Assembly (NCBI RefSeq): GCF_007829835.1
Contig: NZ_VIWP01000004.1
Coordinates: forward strand, 186,001 to 250,000
Reading direction: 5' to 3'
Source: Neorhizobium alkalisoli
GTDB taxonomy: Bacteria; Pseudomonadota; Alphaproteobacteria; Rhizobiales; Rhizobiaceae
DNA: 64,000 nucleotides
The notes below the pieces were generated by a model. It was given only the letters and a program-made list of their open reading frames with translations. It did not search any database and was not told the origin of the DNA. This document shows, piece after piece, positions 34,419 through 44,326 of this stretch (positions within the stretch are counted from its first letter, which is position 1; each line of letters starts with the position of its first letter). The translations under genes and the position numbers were made by a program.

Positions 34419-35519
34419 TCAAGCCGCGATCCGGTTACGACCGGTTCTCTTGGCGCGATAAAGCGCTTCATCGGCGCGCCTCAGGCTGATCTCCAGCGGT
34501 TCGCCGCATTGGTGGGCAGCAACGCCGATACTGACCGTCGCCATGATCGCGATATCGCCCCACAGGATCGGGCCGGCCGCCATCGCCACGCGCATCGCCT
34601 CGGCTTGACCGGCGGCATGGGCGGTATCAAGGCCCGGCAGGAGGATGGCGAATTCCTCGCCACCCATGCGGCCGACAAGGTGGCTTTCACCCAGCACGGC
34701 ACGAACCCGCTCGACAAAACCTTTCAGTACGGCGTCCCCGGCAGCGTGGCCGAATGTATCGTTGATCTGTTTGAAGTGATCGAGATCGGCAAGCAGCATC
34801 GCCGCCTTCTGCTCGCCTGCGACCCGCCGCGCGCCCTGTTTCAGAAATCCGCTGCGGTTGAGCGCGCCGGTCATCTCGTCCGTCTCCGCCATCACGCGCA
34901 GCGCATGGCGTGTCCTGTCCTCGATCACCGAGAACAGGCCGACCACGAAGACATTGTTGAGCACGAGATCGCCGACGAGAATGATGATCGCCGAGATCCG
35001 GCTCTCCATTTCCAGCAGCGAAAGCGCGACCGAGACGAGATAGATCGGGATATAGGCAAAGAGCGAGCCCGCAACGATCTTCCGGCCGAAGCGCGGTACG
35101 GCGGCGCCTTCGGTAAAGAAATAGCGGCCGACGGCAAAGACGTTGAGACCAAGCAGCAAGGTTGCAAGCGCATTGGCAATATGCGGCTCACCAGACAGCG
35201 TGGCGCCATAATGAATGGCGGCGATGAGCACGGGGAGGGCGGCCATTCGCCACTCGAACGGCGCCCGGCCATCAAAGGCTCGCCCACCGGCCCAGATCAG
35301 CGTCACATTACCTGCAATCAGCCCGTAGAGAAGCGCCGTCGCCCATGCGCCGCCCTGCAGTGTAAAGCCATAGCCGGCGCCGGCTGCGAGAAAGAGGCTG
35401 AGCGACCACAGGAGAAGCGGCTTTTCCCGCCGCTTCGCCCAGAGAACCAGAAACATCGTCCCATAGCTGACACTCAGCAGCGCGCTGCAGAAATGCACCG
35501 TGGAATAGTCGAGAGCCAA
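34419..35519 (-). CDS. Membrane-bound diguanylate cyclase (GGDEF domain)
   Basis: 366 residues. About seven membrane helices (residues ~5-195) form an unnamed sensor region; the GGDEF domain follows from ~205. The active-site loop is GGEEF (near residue 287), inside VGRMGGEEFAILLPG, so it should make c-di-GMP from two GTP. DLDHFKQINDTFGHAAGDAVL and SIGVAAHQ are the other hallmarks. The inhibitory I-site RxxD five residues before GGEEF is absent (GESH instead), so product feedback inhibition is probably missing. It stands between two genes without obvious partners. Confidence 0.92.
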   Translation of the reverse strand: MALDYSTVHFCSALLSVSYGTMFLVLWAKRREKPLLLWSLSLFLAAGAGYGFTLQGGAWATALLYGLIAGNVTLIWAGGRAFDGRAPFEWRMAALPVLIAAIHYGATLSGEPHIANALATLLLGLNVFAVGRYFFTEGAAVPRFGRKIVAGSLFAYIPIYLVSVALSLLEMESRISAIIILVGDLVLNNVFVVGLFSVIEDRTRHALRVMAETDEMTGALNRSGFLKQGARRVAGEQKAAMLLADLDHFKQINDTFGHAAGDAVLKGFVERVRAVLGESHLVGRMGGEEFAILLPGLDTAHAAGQAEAMRVAMAAGPILWGDIAIMATVSIGVAAHQCGEPLEISLRRADEALYRAKRTGRNRIAA

Positions 35520-35598
35520 GGGGGATCACCCGTCATTTGCGAACTGGTCCGCATATGAACGTATTTGGTTTAAGAAATTGATGATGTTCAAAAATGAT

Positions 35599-35628
35599 TT
35601 GGGCAGCCGGTGATCACCGTCTGCCCAA
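35599..35628 (-). terminator. Possible terminator after lepA
   Basis: A 14-bp near-perfect palindrome TTGGGCAG...CTGCCCAA with an inner CGGTGATCACCG (35608-35619) and one mismatch. On the minus strand ATTTTT follows a few bases later. It is 25 bp after the lepA stop. Confidence 0.6.
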
Positions 35629-35652
35629 TAAACTCGTCGGTTTTAGAAGCGC

Positions 35653-37476
<1,824 letters not shown>

Positions 37477-37548
37477 GGCTGGCGCATATAGCAGCGCCGG
37501 CCCTTACCGCAAAGCGGAAAGATAACCATTCGTTGAGGATGAAACCCC

Positions 37549-38805
37549 TTATTTTTCGGGATTTCCTTTGCCCGGCTCGGAGAGCGTCGCCGCATTCGGC
37601 AGCTGCGCGCTGCGGATGCCGAAACTTTCGCGCTCGTCTTCCGGTGCAGGACCGCGCTCCTTGACGCGCCGCAGCACGAAAAGCGCATAGGCGACGGCCA
37701 CGCACATGGCGGCGATGATGAAGGTTCGTCCGCCGAAGATCGGGGTCAGCATGGTCACGCAAAGTGGCACGATCGTCGCGGCCGTCGACCATGCAACGAG
37801 CAGGGTCGAGGAGAGCGGCACGAAATCTCCCGGATCGGCACGGTCATTGGCATGCGCATTGGCGATCGAATAGACGGTTTCGACGGCGCCGCCGAAGACC
37901 ATGAAGACGATCATCAGCAGTACGAGATGCGAGAAGGAGGCGAGGAATGCGCCGAAGCCCGCAATCAGGATGATCGCGCAGGCAATCAGCAGCACATAAC
38001 GACGGTCCATCCGGTCGGAGAGAATGCCGAGCGGATATTGCACGAAGAGCAGGCCGGTCTGCATCACGAACATCAGCAGTGCGATATCGGCCTGCGGCAG
38101 CTGGTTGGTCGAGGCATAGATCGGCACGAAACCCTGCACGACCATGGAAAGTCCGCCGGAAGCAAGGACGCCGATCAGGCCGACCGGCGAGATCCGCCAG
38201 GCCATTTTCACGTTCACATTGACGCTGGCCGGCGCCGGCGGGTTCGGCAGGCGGGTCAGCCCGATTGGCAGGATGGCGATCGCCGTGAAGAAGACGACCG
38301 CCAGCGGCGCCAGATTGCCGTCGGTCGGGATCTGCCCAAAGATCCAGGCACCGCAACCGAGGCCGAGAACGTAGGTCATGTAGAAGAAGGACATGGCCCG
38401 GCCGCGCCATTGATTGGAGGCGGCGTGGTTGAGCCAGCTCTGGGCGATGATGAAATTGACATTGGCTGCCGCGCCATAAATGCCGCGGGCAAAAATCCAC
38501 CAGATCGGCGGCAGGTCGGCCGCGATCAGGATGGCAGCGATGATCACCATCGCCATCGAGCAGGCAAACAGCCGCGCATGGCCGACACGCCGGATCAGCG
38601 GCCCGCCGACGACACAGCCAACCAGACCGCCGAAGGCAACCGCCGTCACCGCGCCGCCCGCCGCCCAACCGGCCGCATCCGAATGCGTCAGCATATAGGG
38701 AACATAGGCAAACATGATGCCGCTGCCGATCGCGGCGATTGTCATGGAGATGACGATGCTGGCGATCGAAAAAGGCGAGGCGGTATCGATATGGTCCCCG
38801 TTCAT
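37549..38805 (-). CDS. MFS transporter
   Basis: 418 residues, about 12 membrane helices, major facilitator superfamily. The helix 2-3 loop reads GGLVGCVVGGPLIRRVGHARLF, the usual G-x-x-x-D/G-R-x-G motif A in degenerate form; a second copy is IMQYPLGILSDRMDRRYVLL-like (VQYPLGILSDRMDRRYVLL) between helices 8 and 9. The substrate cannot be read. It diverges from the XRE-cupin regulator gene at 38978, a common regulator-transporter arrangement, with a dyad at 38946-38963 between them. Confidence 0.9.
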   Translation of the reverse strand: MNGDHIDTASPFSIASIVISMTIAAIGSGIMFAYVPYMLTHSDAAGWAAGGAVTAVAFGGLVGCVVGGPLIRRVGHARLFACSMAMVIIAAILIAADLPPIWWIFARGIYGAAANVNFIIAQSWLNHAASNQWRGRAMSFFYMTYVLGLGCGAWIFGQIPTDGNLAPLAVVFFTAIAILPIGLTRLPNPPAPASVNVNVKMAWRISPVGLIGVLASGGLSMVVQGFVPIYASTNQLPQADIALLMFVMQTGLLFVQYPLGILSDRMDRRYVLLIACAIILIAGFGAFLASFSHLVLLMIVFMVFGGAVETVYSIANAHANDRADPGDFVPLSSTLLVAWSTAATIVPLCVTMLTPIFGGRTFIIAAMCVAVAYALFVLRRVKERGPAPEDERESFGIRSAQLPNAATLSEPGKGNPEK

Positions 38806-38945
38806 GTCGGTGCTCCGGCAGGCGTTGGACCGCCGGGGAAAAGCCGGCAGTGAAGGATAATCTTCCTTAGCGGGCGCCGCACACCTTAGCTATCGCGGAA
38901 ACGCCATCGCTTGTAAAAATCCATCGGCATGCGGGATTTCGCTTG

Positions 38946-38963
38946 ATTCCATTATAAGGGAAT
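38946..38963. promoter_or_regulatory. Possible operator between MFS gene and XRE-cupin regulator
   Basis: ATTCC-N8-GGAAT, 15 bp before the regulator start. This inverted repeat in a divergent gap could be its autoregulatory site; the arms are only 5 bp. Confidence 0.3.
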
Positions 38964-38977
38964 GTAAATCTCAAATA

Positions 38978-39553
38978 ATGGATGATACTTCTCGTGAAAT
39001 AGATGGCGCCATCAGCCAGCGGCTGAAAATGCTGCGGGCAAGGGCAGGATTGACGCTCGATGAACTGGCGGAACGCTCCGGCGTTAGCCGGGCGATGATT
39101 TCCCGCATCGAGCGGACCGAGGCGAGCCCGACAGCGGCCCTTCTGGCGCGATTGTCGGAGGCGCTCGGCCTGACATTGTCTGCCTTCTTCGCCGACGATG
39201 AACCTTCGGCATCGCCGCTCAGCCGCAAAGAGAACCAAAAGCTCTGGCGGGATCCGCATACCGGTTATCTGCGCCGCTCAGTTTCCCCGCCGGGCATGCC
39301 GAGCCGGGTCGATATCGTCGAGGTGGAGTTTCCGGCCGGTGCCCGCGTCAGCTTTCCGCCGCGCGCCGAAAGCCGAGTCATCACCCAGCATGTCTGGCTG
39401 TTCGAGGGCGTGCTGGACATGGTCTTGCCGGCCGAAACCTATCGGCTCATGCCGGGCGATTGCCTGTTCATGGATATCGGCGACGCTTTCGACTTCCACA
39501 ACCCGTCCGACAAGCCGGCCCGTTATGCGGTCATCCTCGATCGCGGCCGCTGA
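38978..39553 (+). CDS. XRE-family regulator with C-terminal cupin
   Basis: 191 residues. Residues ~12-66 form an XRE helix-turn-helix (LKMLRARAGLTLDELAERSGVSRAMISRIERTEASPTAALLARLSEALGLTLSAFFAD). The cupin follows: VEFPAGARVSFPPRAESRVITQHVWLFEGVLDMVLPAETYRLMPGDCLFMDIGDAFDFHNPSDKPARYAVILDRG, likely a ligand-sensing domain. It diverges from the MFS gene and leads a unit with the GNAT acetyltransferase (24 bp later), so it may control both. Confidence 0.92.
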   Translation: MDDTSREIDGAISQRLKMLRARAGLTLDELAERSGVSRAMISRIERTEASPTAALLARLSEALGLTLSAFFADDEPSASPLSRKENQKLWRDPHTGYLRRSVSPPGMPSRVDIVEVEFPAGARVSFPPRAESRVITQHVWLFEGVLDMVLPAETYRLMPGDCLFMDIGDAFDFHNPSDKPARYAVILDRGR

Positions 39554-39576
39554 TATTTTGATTGGAGATTTTTCCC

Positions 39577-40098
39577 GTGACCCTTTCCATCCGCATCCTG
39601 ACCGCAAAAGAAGCCAGAGCCGCGACAGCCGATCTCTGCGAGATCCTGTCCGACTGCATCAATGGCGGTGCCTCGCTCGGATTCATGCTGCCCTATGCGC
39701 CGGAGGATGCAAAGGCCTACTGGCAGGGCATTGCCGATGAGGTGGAAAAGGGCGGCATCATCCTCGCCGCCGCTGAAGTCGATGGCCGTATCGTCGGCAC
39801 GGTGCAGGTTGGGCTCGCCTCGAAACCCAACCAGCCGCATCGCGGCGACCTGATGAAACTCCTCGTCCACCGCTCGGCCCGTGGCCTCGGCCTGTCGCGA
39901 AAACTGATGGAAGCGGTGGAAGCGGAGGCCGCAAGCCGCGGCCGCACGCTCCTCGTGCTCGACACCGCGACAGGCAGTGATGCGGAAAGCATCTATCCGC
40001 GTTTCGGCTGGGAGCGCGTCGGCGTCATCCCGGACTACGCGCTCTGGCCGCAGGGCGGTTTTTGCGACACGACGCTGTTTTACAAGCGGATCGGATGA
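39577..40098 (+). CDS. GNAT-family N-acetyltransferase
   Basis: 173 residues. The acetyl-CoA fold is clear: VGTVQVGLASKPNQPHRGDLMKLLVHRSARGLGLSRKLMEAVEAEAASRGRTLLVLDTATGSDAESIYPRFGWERVGVIPDYAL, with the pyrophosphate loop RxxGxG/A-like RSARGLGLSRKL. GTG 39577 is chosen because GGAG lies nine bases upstream; the reading frame upstream has no site. The acyl acceptor is unknown. It follows the XRE-cupin regulator closely and converges with the hydrolase gene. Confidence 0.88.
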   Translation: MTLSIRILTAKEARAATADLCEILSDCINGGASLGFMLPYAPEDAKAYWQGIADEVEKGGIILAAAEVDGRIVGTVQVGLASKPNQPHRGDLMKLLVHRSARGLGLSRKLMEAVEAEAASRGRTLLVLDTATGSDAESIYPRFGWERVGVIPDYALWPQGGFCDTTLFYKRIG

Positions 40099-40105
40099 GG
40101 CTTGA

Positions 40106-40129
40106 AAGCCCGGCTCAATTGCCGGGCTT
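40106..40129. terminator. Bidirectional hairpin between convergent genes
   Basis: A perfect 9-bp stem AAGCCCGGC (40106-40114) / GCCGGGCTT (40121-40129), loop TCAATT. It overlaps the last codons of the minus-strand hydrolase and lies 8 bp after the GNAT stop. T-tails are short on both sides. Confidence 0.6.
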
Positions 40130-41185
40130 CAACATGCTCGTGAAGGCTCCGACGATCTGCCGCTCGAGCTCGGCATGAATATCCTTGCGTGGCCGCGCCG
40201 TCTCCGCGCAGATCGGGTCCGGCTCGCCGACCGATTTCAGGAAATCCGCAGCGCCCGGTTTGCAGACGGGCAGAAAGCTGAAATGGTCGGCGTCGCTCAC
40301 CTGCGCGTAATTCGAGCCGGTGATCTGGTTGGCCAGTTTGTCGGCGAGCACAGCAACGGGCACATGACCGGGGCTGCCGAGGTTGATCAGGGCGAGGGGT
40401 ATCTTGATCTCCTTCAGGCTTTCCGGCTGGAAGGCTGTGGCCAGGCCCGGATCGACGGCGACAACGGCTTTGATCCGATCATCGCGATTTGATTGTTCAA
40501 AGCGCGCTTTATCGATACTGCCGAGATCAAGCGGATCGACCGAAACCTGTTCGCCATCGGCAAAGCCATGGCCGCCGCGAAACCAGTGGCAATCCATCAT
40601 TTCGGGGTTTTCGACGCAGTAGCGCTGATAAGCGCTAAGGTCGCCGCGCGCACCCGCAAGCTCCATCACCGTTGTGCCGCCGAGCGAAAAGCCTAGGGCG
40701 CCGACACGTGCCGGATCGATCGATGCGGCCCAGTGTTTATCAGCGGAAAGCATGGTGATGATCGTCGATATGTCCTTCGTCCGCTCCCAGACCTTTGGCG
40801 TGGCAGCGGGTGTCGAATCGCCGCTTGTCGTGCCGGGATGGTTGGGGCCGGCGACGATGAAGCCGGCCTCCGCCAGTTTCGTCGCGATCCAGCCCATGCC
40901 CTCCGCGCGGGAGCCGGAACCATGCGAGATGAGGATGAGCGGAAACCGCCCGTCACGAACCGACGCATTGGCCGATACCGGAATGCTTTCGAACACCCGG
41001 TTCCCACTGCTGGGCGCAACCTCGCCATCGGCCTTTGCCGGATACCATACGGTTACGGCAAGCGGCCGGGGATTGTCCTGGGAGACGACGCTGATTTTCC
41101 GAACGCCGACTGTTTCGGCTGAGAGGGCAGTACTGCCGTAAAGGACGGCAGTGAGGGCGATAACAAGAGCCGGGATTTTTTGCAT
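40115..41185 (-). CDS. Exported alpha/beta hydrolase (dienelactone hydrolase/PAF-acetylhydrolase-like)
   Basis: 356 residues with a signal peptide (KIPALVIALTAVLYGSTALSA). The mature enzyme has the oxyanion stretch LILISHGSGSRAEGMGW, the nucleophile elbow GALGFSLGGTTVMEL (Ser), and SDADHFSFLPVC near the C-terminus (His). The VWYPAKADGE start resembles PAF-acetylhydrolase-like and chlorophyllase-like enzymes. The substrate is probably an ester, unknown. It starts at ATG 41185; a longer in-frame extension upstream would contain no signal peptide. Confidence 0.87.
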   Translation of the reverse strand: MQKIPALVIALTAVLYGSTALSAETVGVRKISVVSQDNPRPLAVTVWYPAKADGEVAPSSGNRVFESIPVSANASVRDGRFPLILISHGSGSRAEGMGWIATKLAEAGFIVAGPNHPGTTSGDSTPAATPKVWERTKDISTIITMLSADKHWAASIDPARVGALGFSLGGTTVMELAGARGDLSAYQRYCVENPEMMDCHWFRGGHGFADGEQVSVDPLDLGSIDKARFEQSNRDDRIKAVVAVDPGLATAFQPESLKEIKIPLALINLGSPGHVPVAVLADKLANQITGSNYAQVSDADHFSFLPVCKPGAADFLKSVGEPDPICAETARPRKDIHAELERQIVGAFTSMLKPGN

Positions 41186-41288
41186 GAGAGCCTCGTCTGG
41201 TTTGGGAAACGATGGCTCACATTCGGTCTGGCGGAGATGTTCGTTCGACCTTGATCGCGTTATGCGACGTCCTCGAACAGGATCGAGG

Positions 41289-41894
41289 TCATTCGGACTT
41301 AGCCGCAAACGCCTCGTCCAGCCGCATGCCCTGCCGCCAATGCGCAGCGTTCCAGCCGAATGCGGTGGCGCTTTCGATATTCTCTGCGGCATCGTCGATA
41401 TAGAAGATCTCTTCCCGCGGCAGGCTGACGGCCTCCGTCGCCAGTCGATAGAAATCGTGGCTCGGCTTCTTGCAGCCGAGCGCGGCGGAATAAAAAATCC
41501 CGTCAAAATGCTGGGCGAGACCGTGTTCTTTCATCAGCCAGTTTGCGCGGCGATGCTCCTGATTGGTCGCGAGATAGAGGCGCGTGCCTTTTGCACGAAG
41601 ATCAGCAAGGTCGGCCAGCAGGGTCTGGTCAAGCCGGCTATCGTTCTCGAACCAGTAACGCAGCAGGGTTTCGGTATCGAGATGCGGGGCGATCCTTTTG
41701 AGGACGGCAGTCAGCCGTGGTTCGATCGGCTCATGACCGATAATGATCTCTGCCCAATGGGGATGAAAGAATTCCCGTTGCAGCAGCTTGATCGAAATGC
41801 CGAGATCGCGTTCGATATCGGTGAAATAGGCAAGTCCGTCCCTGGGGCGTCCATGCACCAGAACACCGTCCACATCGACCATCAGGATTTTCAT
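41289..41894 (-). CDS. HAD-superfamily hydrolase
   Basis: 201 residues, cytosolic. HAD motif I MVDVDGVLV (nucleophile Asp), motif II in YLATNQEHRRA, motif III Lys in ALGCKKPSHDFY and motif IV EIFYIDDAAENIESATAFG are all present, so it should be an active phosphatase or dehalogenase-like hydrolase. The cap is C1, helical. It is 63 bp downstream of the MFS gene in the same direction with a terminator between them. Substrate unknown. Confidence 0.9.
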   Translation of the reverse strand: MKILMVDVDGVLVHGRPRDGLAYFTDIERDLGISIKLLQREFFHPHWAEIIIGHEPIEPRLTAVLKRIAPHLDTETLLRYWFENDSRLDQTLLADLADLRAKGTRLYLATNQEHRRANWLMKEHGLAQHFDGIFYSAALGCKKPSHDFYRLATEAVSLPREEIFYIDDAAENIESATAFGWNAAHWRQGMRLDEAFAAKSE

Positions 41895-41925
41895 TGCCGT
41901 GCTCGTTTTCGGGTTTGAAAAGCAA

Positions 41926-41947
41926 TGGCCCGCTCAAGAGCGGGCCA
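41926..41947 (-). terminator. Terminator after the minus-strand MFS gene
   Basis: A perfect 10-bp stem TGGCCCGCTC (41926-41935) / GAGCGGGCCA (41938-41947) with a minus-strand TTGCTTTTC tail. It separates the MFS transporter from the HAD gene downstream. Confidence 0.78.
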
Positions 41948-41957
41948 CGGGATTGAT

Positions 41958-43166
41958 TCAGCGTTTTTCCGTCAGGAAGTAACAGAAGGCAACGATCGGT
42001 AAAGCCATGCCGATCGCCGAGGCAAGTAGCCAGCCACCCTCTGCAAAGGCCCATGCTCCGAGAGCCGAGCCGATCGCACCGCCGCAGAAGGCAGCTGCGA
42101 TCAAGAGGCCGTTGAGACGGCTGCGCAGATCGGCACCCAGTCCGTAGATTGCCCGCTGGCTGATCACCAGCGTCATCGTCGTGCCGAAGTCGAGCAGGAT
42201 GGCGCCAAGCATCAGCAGGCCGAGGCCCAGCATGGATCCTTCCGAGGTGATGTAGGTGACGAGGAAGCCGAGAATGGCGGCCGCCAGTCCAAGGCCGGTC
42301 GCAGGCTTGCTGAGATCGCGATCCGCCAGTCGGCCGGCAATCGGCGAAGCGATCGCACCTGCGACGCCGACAAAGGCGAAAAGAGCGATACCCGACTGCG
42401 TCATGTTGAAGACCGGGCCTGCCAGAAGCAGCGGCGTCACCGTCCAGAACAGGGTGAAGGAGGCGAAAAGACAGGCCTGGTAGAAGCCGCGTCGACGCAG
42501 CAGGGGCTGGGTGGCAACCAGCGTTCCGAGCGATGCCAGGAGCTGGAAATAGCCCATGCGCGGCTGCGGCCGGCGCAAGGGAAGGCGCATCGACAGAAGA
42601 ATTCCGAGCGCAATCATGACGGCGGCCGAAAGGAAGAAGACGAGATGCCATGAGGCAAAGCGTGCGATCAGGCTCGATACCGGCCGTGCCAGCATGATGC
42701 CGAGCATCAGCCCGCTCATGACATTACCGACCACACGGCCGCGTGTCGCATCCGGTGCCAGATTGGCGGCGAACGGAACGATCATCTGGACGGATGTCGA
42801 GGTGAGACCGATTGCCAGCGAGGCCGCGAGGAAGGGAAGAGGCGAATTGGAGAGGCCTGCCGCAATCAGCGCGATGGTCGAAGCGCCGAGCATGGTGATG
42901 ATCAGCCGCCTGTTTTCCAGGAGATCCCCCAGCGGCACGATGAGCAGCAGACCAAGTCCATAGCCGATCTGCGTGAGCGTGACGATCAACCCGGTCGCAT
43001 GGGCCGGCAGGCCGATATCGGCAGCGATCGGCCCGGCGAGAGGCTGGGCATAATAGAGATTGGCGACGATCAGGCCGCAGGCCGCAGCCATGATGAAGGT
43101 CATGGCCGTCGAGAGCGTGGAAGCTGGCGATTGCGATGCAGTCGCTGAAGCAGATTGCGAAGTCAT
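41958..43166 (-). CDS. MFS transporter (drug:H+ antiporter type, YnfM/YgaY-like)
   Basis: 402 residues with 12 membrane helices. Motif A is clear (GLLLIVPLGDLLENRRLI), as is the helix 5 stretch VMSGLMLGIMLARPVSSLI. The protein starts at ATG 43166; the open frame extends upstream through the TetR gene in another frame but that part is not coding. The TetR gene, 47 bp upstream in the same direction, suggests it is an efflux pump induced by its substrate. The substrate itself is unknown. Confidence 0.9.
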   Translation of the reverse strand: MTSQSASATASQSPASTLSTAMTFIMAAACGLIVANLYYAQPLAGPIAADIGLPAHATGLIVTLTQIGYGLGLLLIVPLGDLLENRRLIITMLGASTIALIAAGLSNSPLPFLAASLAIGLTSTSVQMIVPFAANLAPDATRGRVVGNVMSGLMLGIMLARPVSSLIARFASWHLVFFLSAAVMIALGILLSMRLPLRRPQPRMGYFQLLASLGTLVATQPLLRRRGFYQACLFASFTLFWTVTPLLLAGPVFNMTQSGIALFAFVGVAGAIASPIAGRLADRDLSKPATGLGLAAAILGFLVTYITSEGSMLGLGLLMLGAILLDFGTTMTLVISQRAIYGLGADLRSRLNGLLIAAAFCGGAIGSALGAWAFAEGGWLLASAIGMALPIVAFCYFLTEKR

Positions 43167-43212
43167 GAAAATGTCCCGGGAGAAGGAGGAGGGAGGAAGA
43201 AAACGTGAAGGA

Positions 43213-43833
43213 TCAATCGAGGATCTTGAGGGCGGCCTCGGCAATTGCCATGGCCCGGGCCTGATCCTGCCCGGCCTTGCCGGCAATGCGCAGGCCCTGC
43301 ACCACGGCATAAAGAAGGCGGGCCGTCGCCTCCGGATCGATATGGCCACCGACCGATCCATCGGCCTGGCCCTGGCGGATGATCCCTTCGAAAAAGGCTT
43401 CGAGCCGCGATTGCGATAGGCGCACCCTCTCATCGGTCTCGGCATCGAACAGCGAAAGCTCGACGGCCGCTCCGACGACAAGGCAACCCCTACGCCCGTC
43501 ATCGCCATGCGCGGAATCGGCATAGTGCCGCAATGCCAGCCGAATGCGCTCGCGCCCGGTACGGCCAGTTGAAATCGCCTCTGCCAGCGCCGCATTGCGC
43601 ACCAGCTTGTAACGATCGAAGGCGGCCAGAAAGATCGCCTTCTTGTCCTTGAATGCCTTGTAGAGACTGCCGGCCGTAAGGCCCATTGCCGGACCGAGAT
43701 CGGAGATGGAGGTCGCGTGATAGCCGCGCTCCGTGAACACGACGATCGCCCTGTCCAGCGCTTCATCCATGTCGAATTCGCGCGGCCGCCCGGCAGGTCG
43801 GCTTGCGGCTGGGCTCTCGATGTCGATGGCCAT
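43213..43833 (-). CDS. TetR-family regulator
   Basis: 206 residues. The N-terminal HTH is complete: ALDRAIVVFTERGYHATSISDLGPAMGLTAGSLYKAFKDKKAIFLAAFDRY (residues ~25-75); the C-terminal region is the ligand-binding part of the TetR_C type. It probably represses itself and the MFS gene 47 bp downstream. A dyad, GGAA-N7-TTCC at 43851-43865, lies 18-32 bp upstream of the start. The ligand is unknown. Confidence 0.92.
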   Translation of the reverse strand: MAIDIESPAASRPAGRPREFDMDEALDRAIVVFTERGYHATSISDLGPAMGLTAGSLYKAFKDKKAIFLAAFDRYKLVRNAALAEAISTGRTGRERIRLALRHYADSAHGDDGRRGCLVVGAAVELSLFDAETDERVRLSQSRLEAFFEGIIRQGQADGSVGGHIDPEATARLLYAVVQGLRIAGKAGQDQARAMAIAEAALKILD

Positions 43834-43850
43834 TTTAGTGGTCCATATTT

Positions 43851-43865
43851 GGAAATGATCGTTCC
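43851..43865 (-). promoter_or_regulatory. Possible TetR operator
   Basis: GGAA-ATGATCG-TTCC, a short inverted repeat just upstream of the TetR-family gene, at the place where an autoregulatory operator would be expected. The arms are only 4 bp, so support is weak. Confidence 0.3.
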
Positions 43866-43967
43866 CTAATAGGGGCGCCGATCTCCGCCGTCAAGCATTT
43901 TAGCGGGAACATAAGTGCCGCGCATGGGTTTGATCCCTGTCACCAACCCCAAAGCTTGGAGGACGAT

Positions 43968-44135
43968 ATGAGCAAGAGTGACGTACAACAGGCAATCAAA
44001 CGTGCCGAAAAGCAGGTCGAAAATACCAGCGCCGGCGGCCATCTGGGCGGGACCTATTATGGTCAGGGTCCTGACGGCAAAACGGCATCGACCAACAGCA
44101 ATGTCGGCAGCAACCGCCCGAATACGGGCAGCTGA
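43968..44135 (+). CDS. Small Gly/Asn-rich protein of unknown function
   Basis: A 55-residue open frame, MSKSDVQQAIKRAEKQVENT then SAGGHLGGTYYGQGPDGKT and a Ser/Asn/Gly tail. It has TTGGAGGA (43957-43963), five bases before the ATG, and its own perfect hairpin terminator 25 bp after the stop, so it is probably a real gene. The N-terminal 20 residues could form an amphipathic helix; the rest looks disordered. No family is recognised. It stands alone between the TetR gene and an MFS gene. Confidence 0.68.
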   Translation: MSKSDVQQAIKRAEKQVENTSAGGHLGGTYYGQGPDGKTASTNSNVGSNRPNTGS

Positions 44136-44160
44136 CGTCACCTGATACGAGTTTTCGGAA

Positions 44161-44187
44161 AAGCCCCGCCCCGTGCGGGGCTTTTTT
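44161..44187 (+). terminator. Intrinsic terminator after the 55-residue gene
   Basis: A perfect 9-bp stem AAGCCCCGC (44161-44169) / GCGGGGCTT (44175-44183), loop CCCGT, then TTTT. Confidence 0.88.
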
Positions 44188-44326
44188 GTTGCCGTGATCC
44201 CAAGCGCGCGTAAAAATTCGAATGGGCACTGTCGGGAGGAGGATCCGGCAGACGTCCTCGGGTCATGAGCGACATCGCGGGACGATGATGCGCATCGAAT
44301 GACCGGCAAAAATATCGGGAGGCATC

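Noticed and set aside
43167..43766. N-terminal extension of the minus-strand MFS transporter to 602 residues.
   Set aside because: The extra 200 codons overlap the TetR-family gene in another frame and lack membrane segments; ATG 43166 gives a normal-length transporter.
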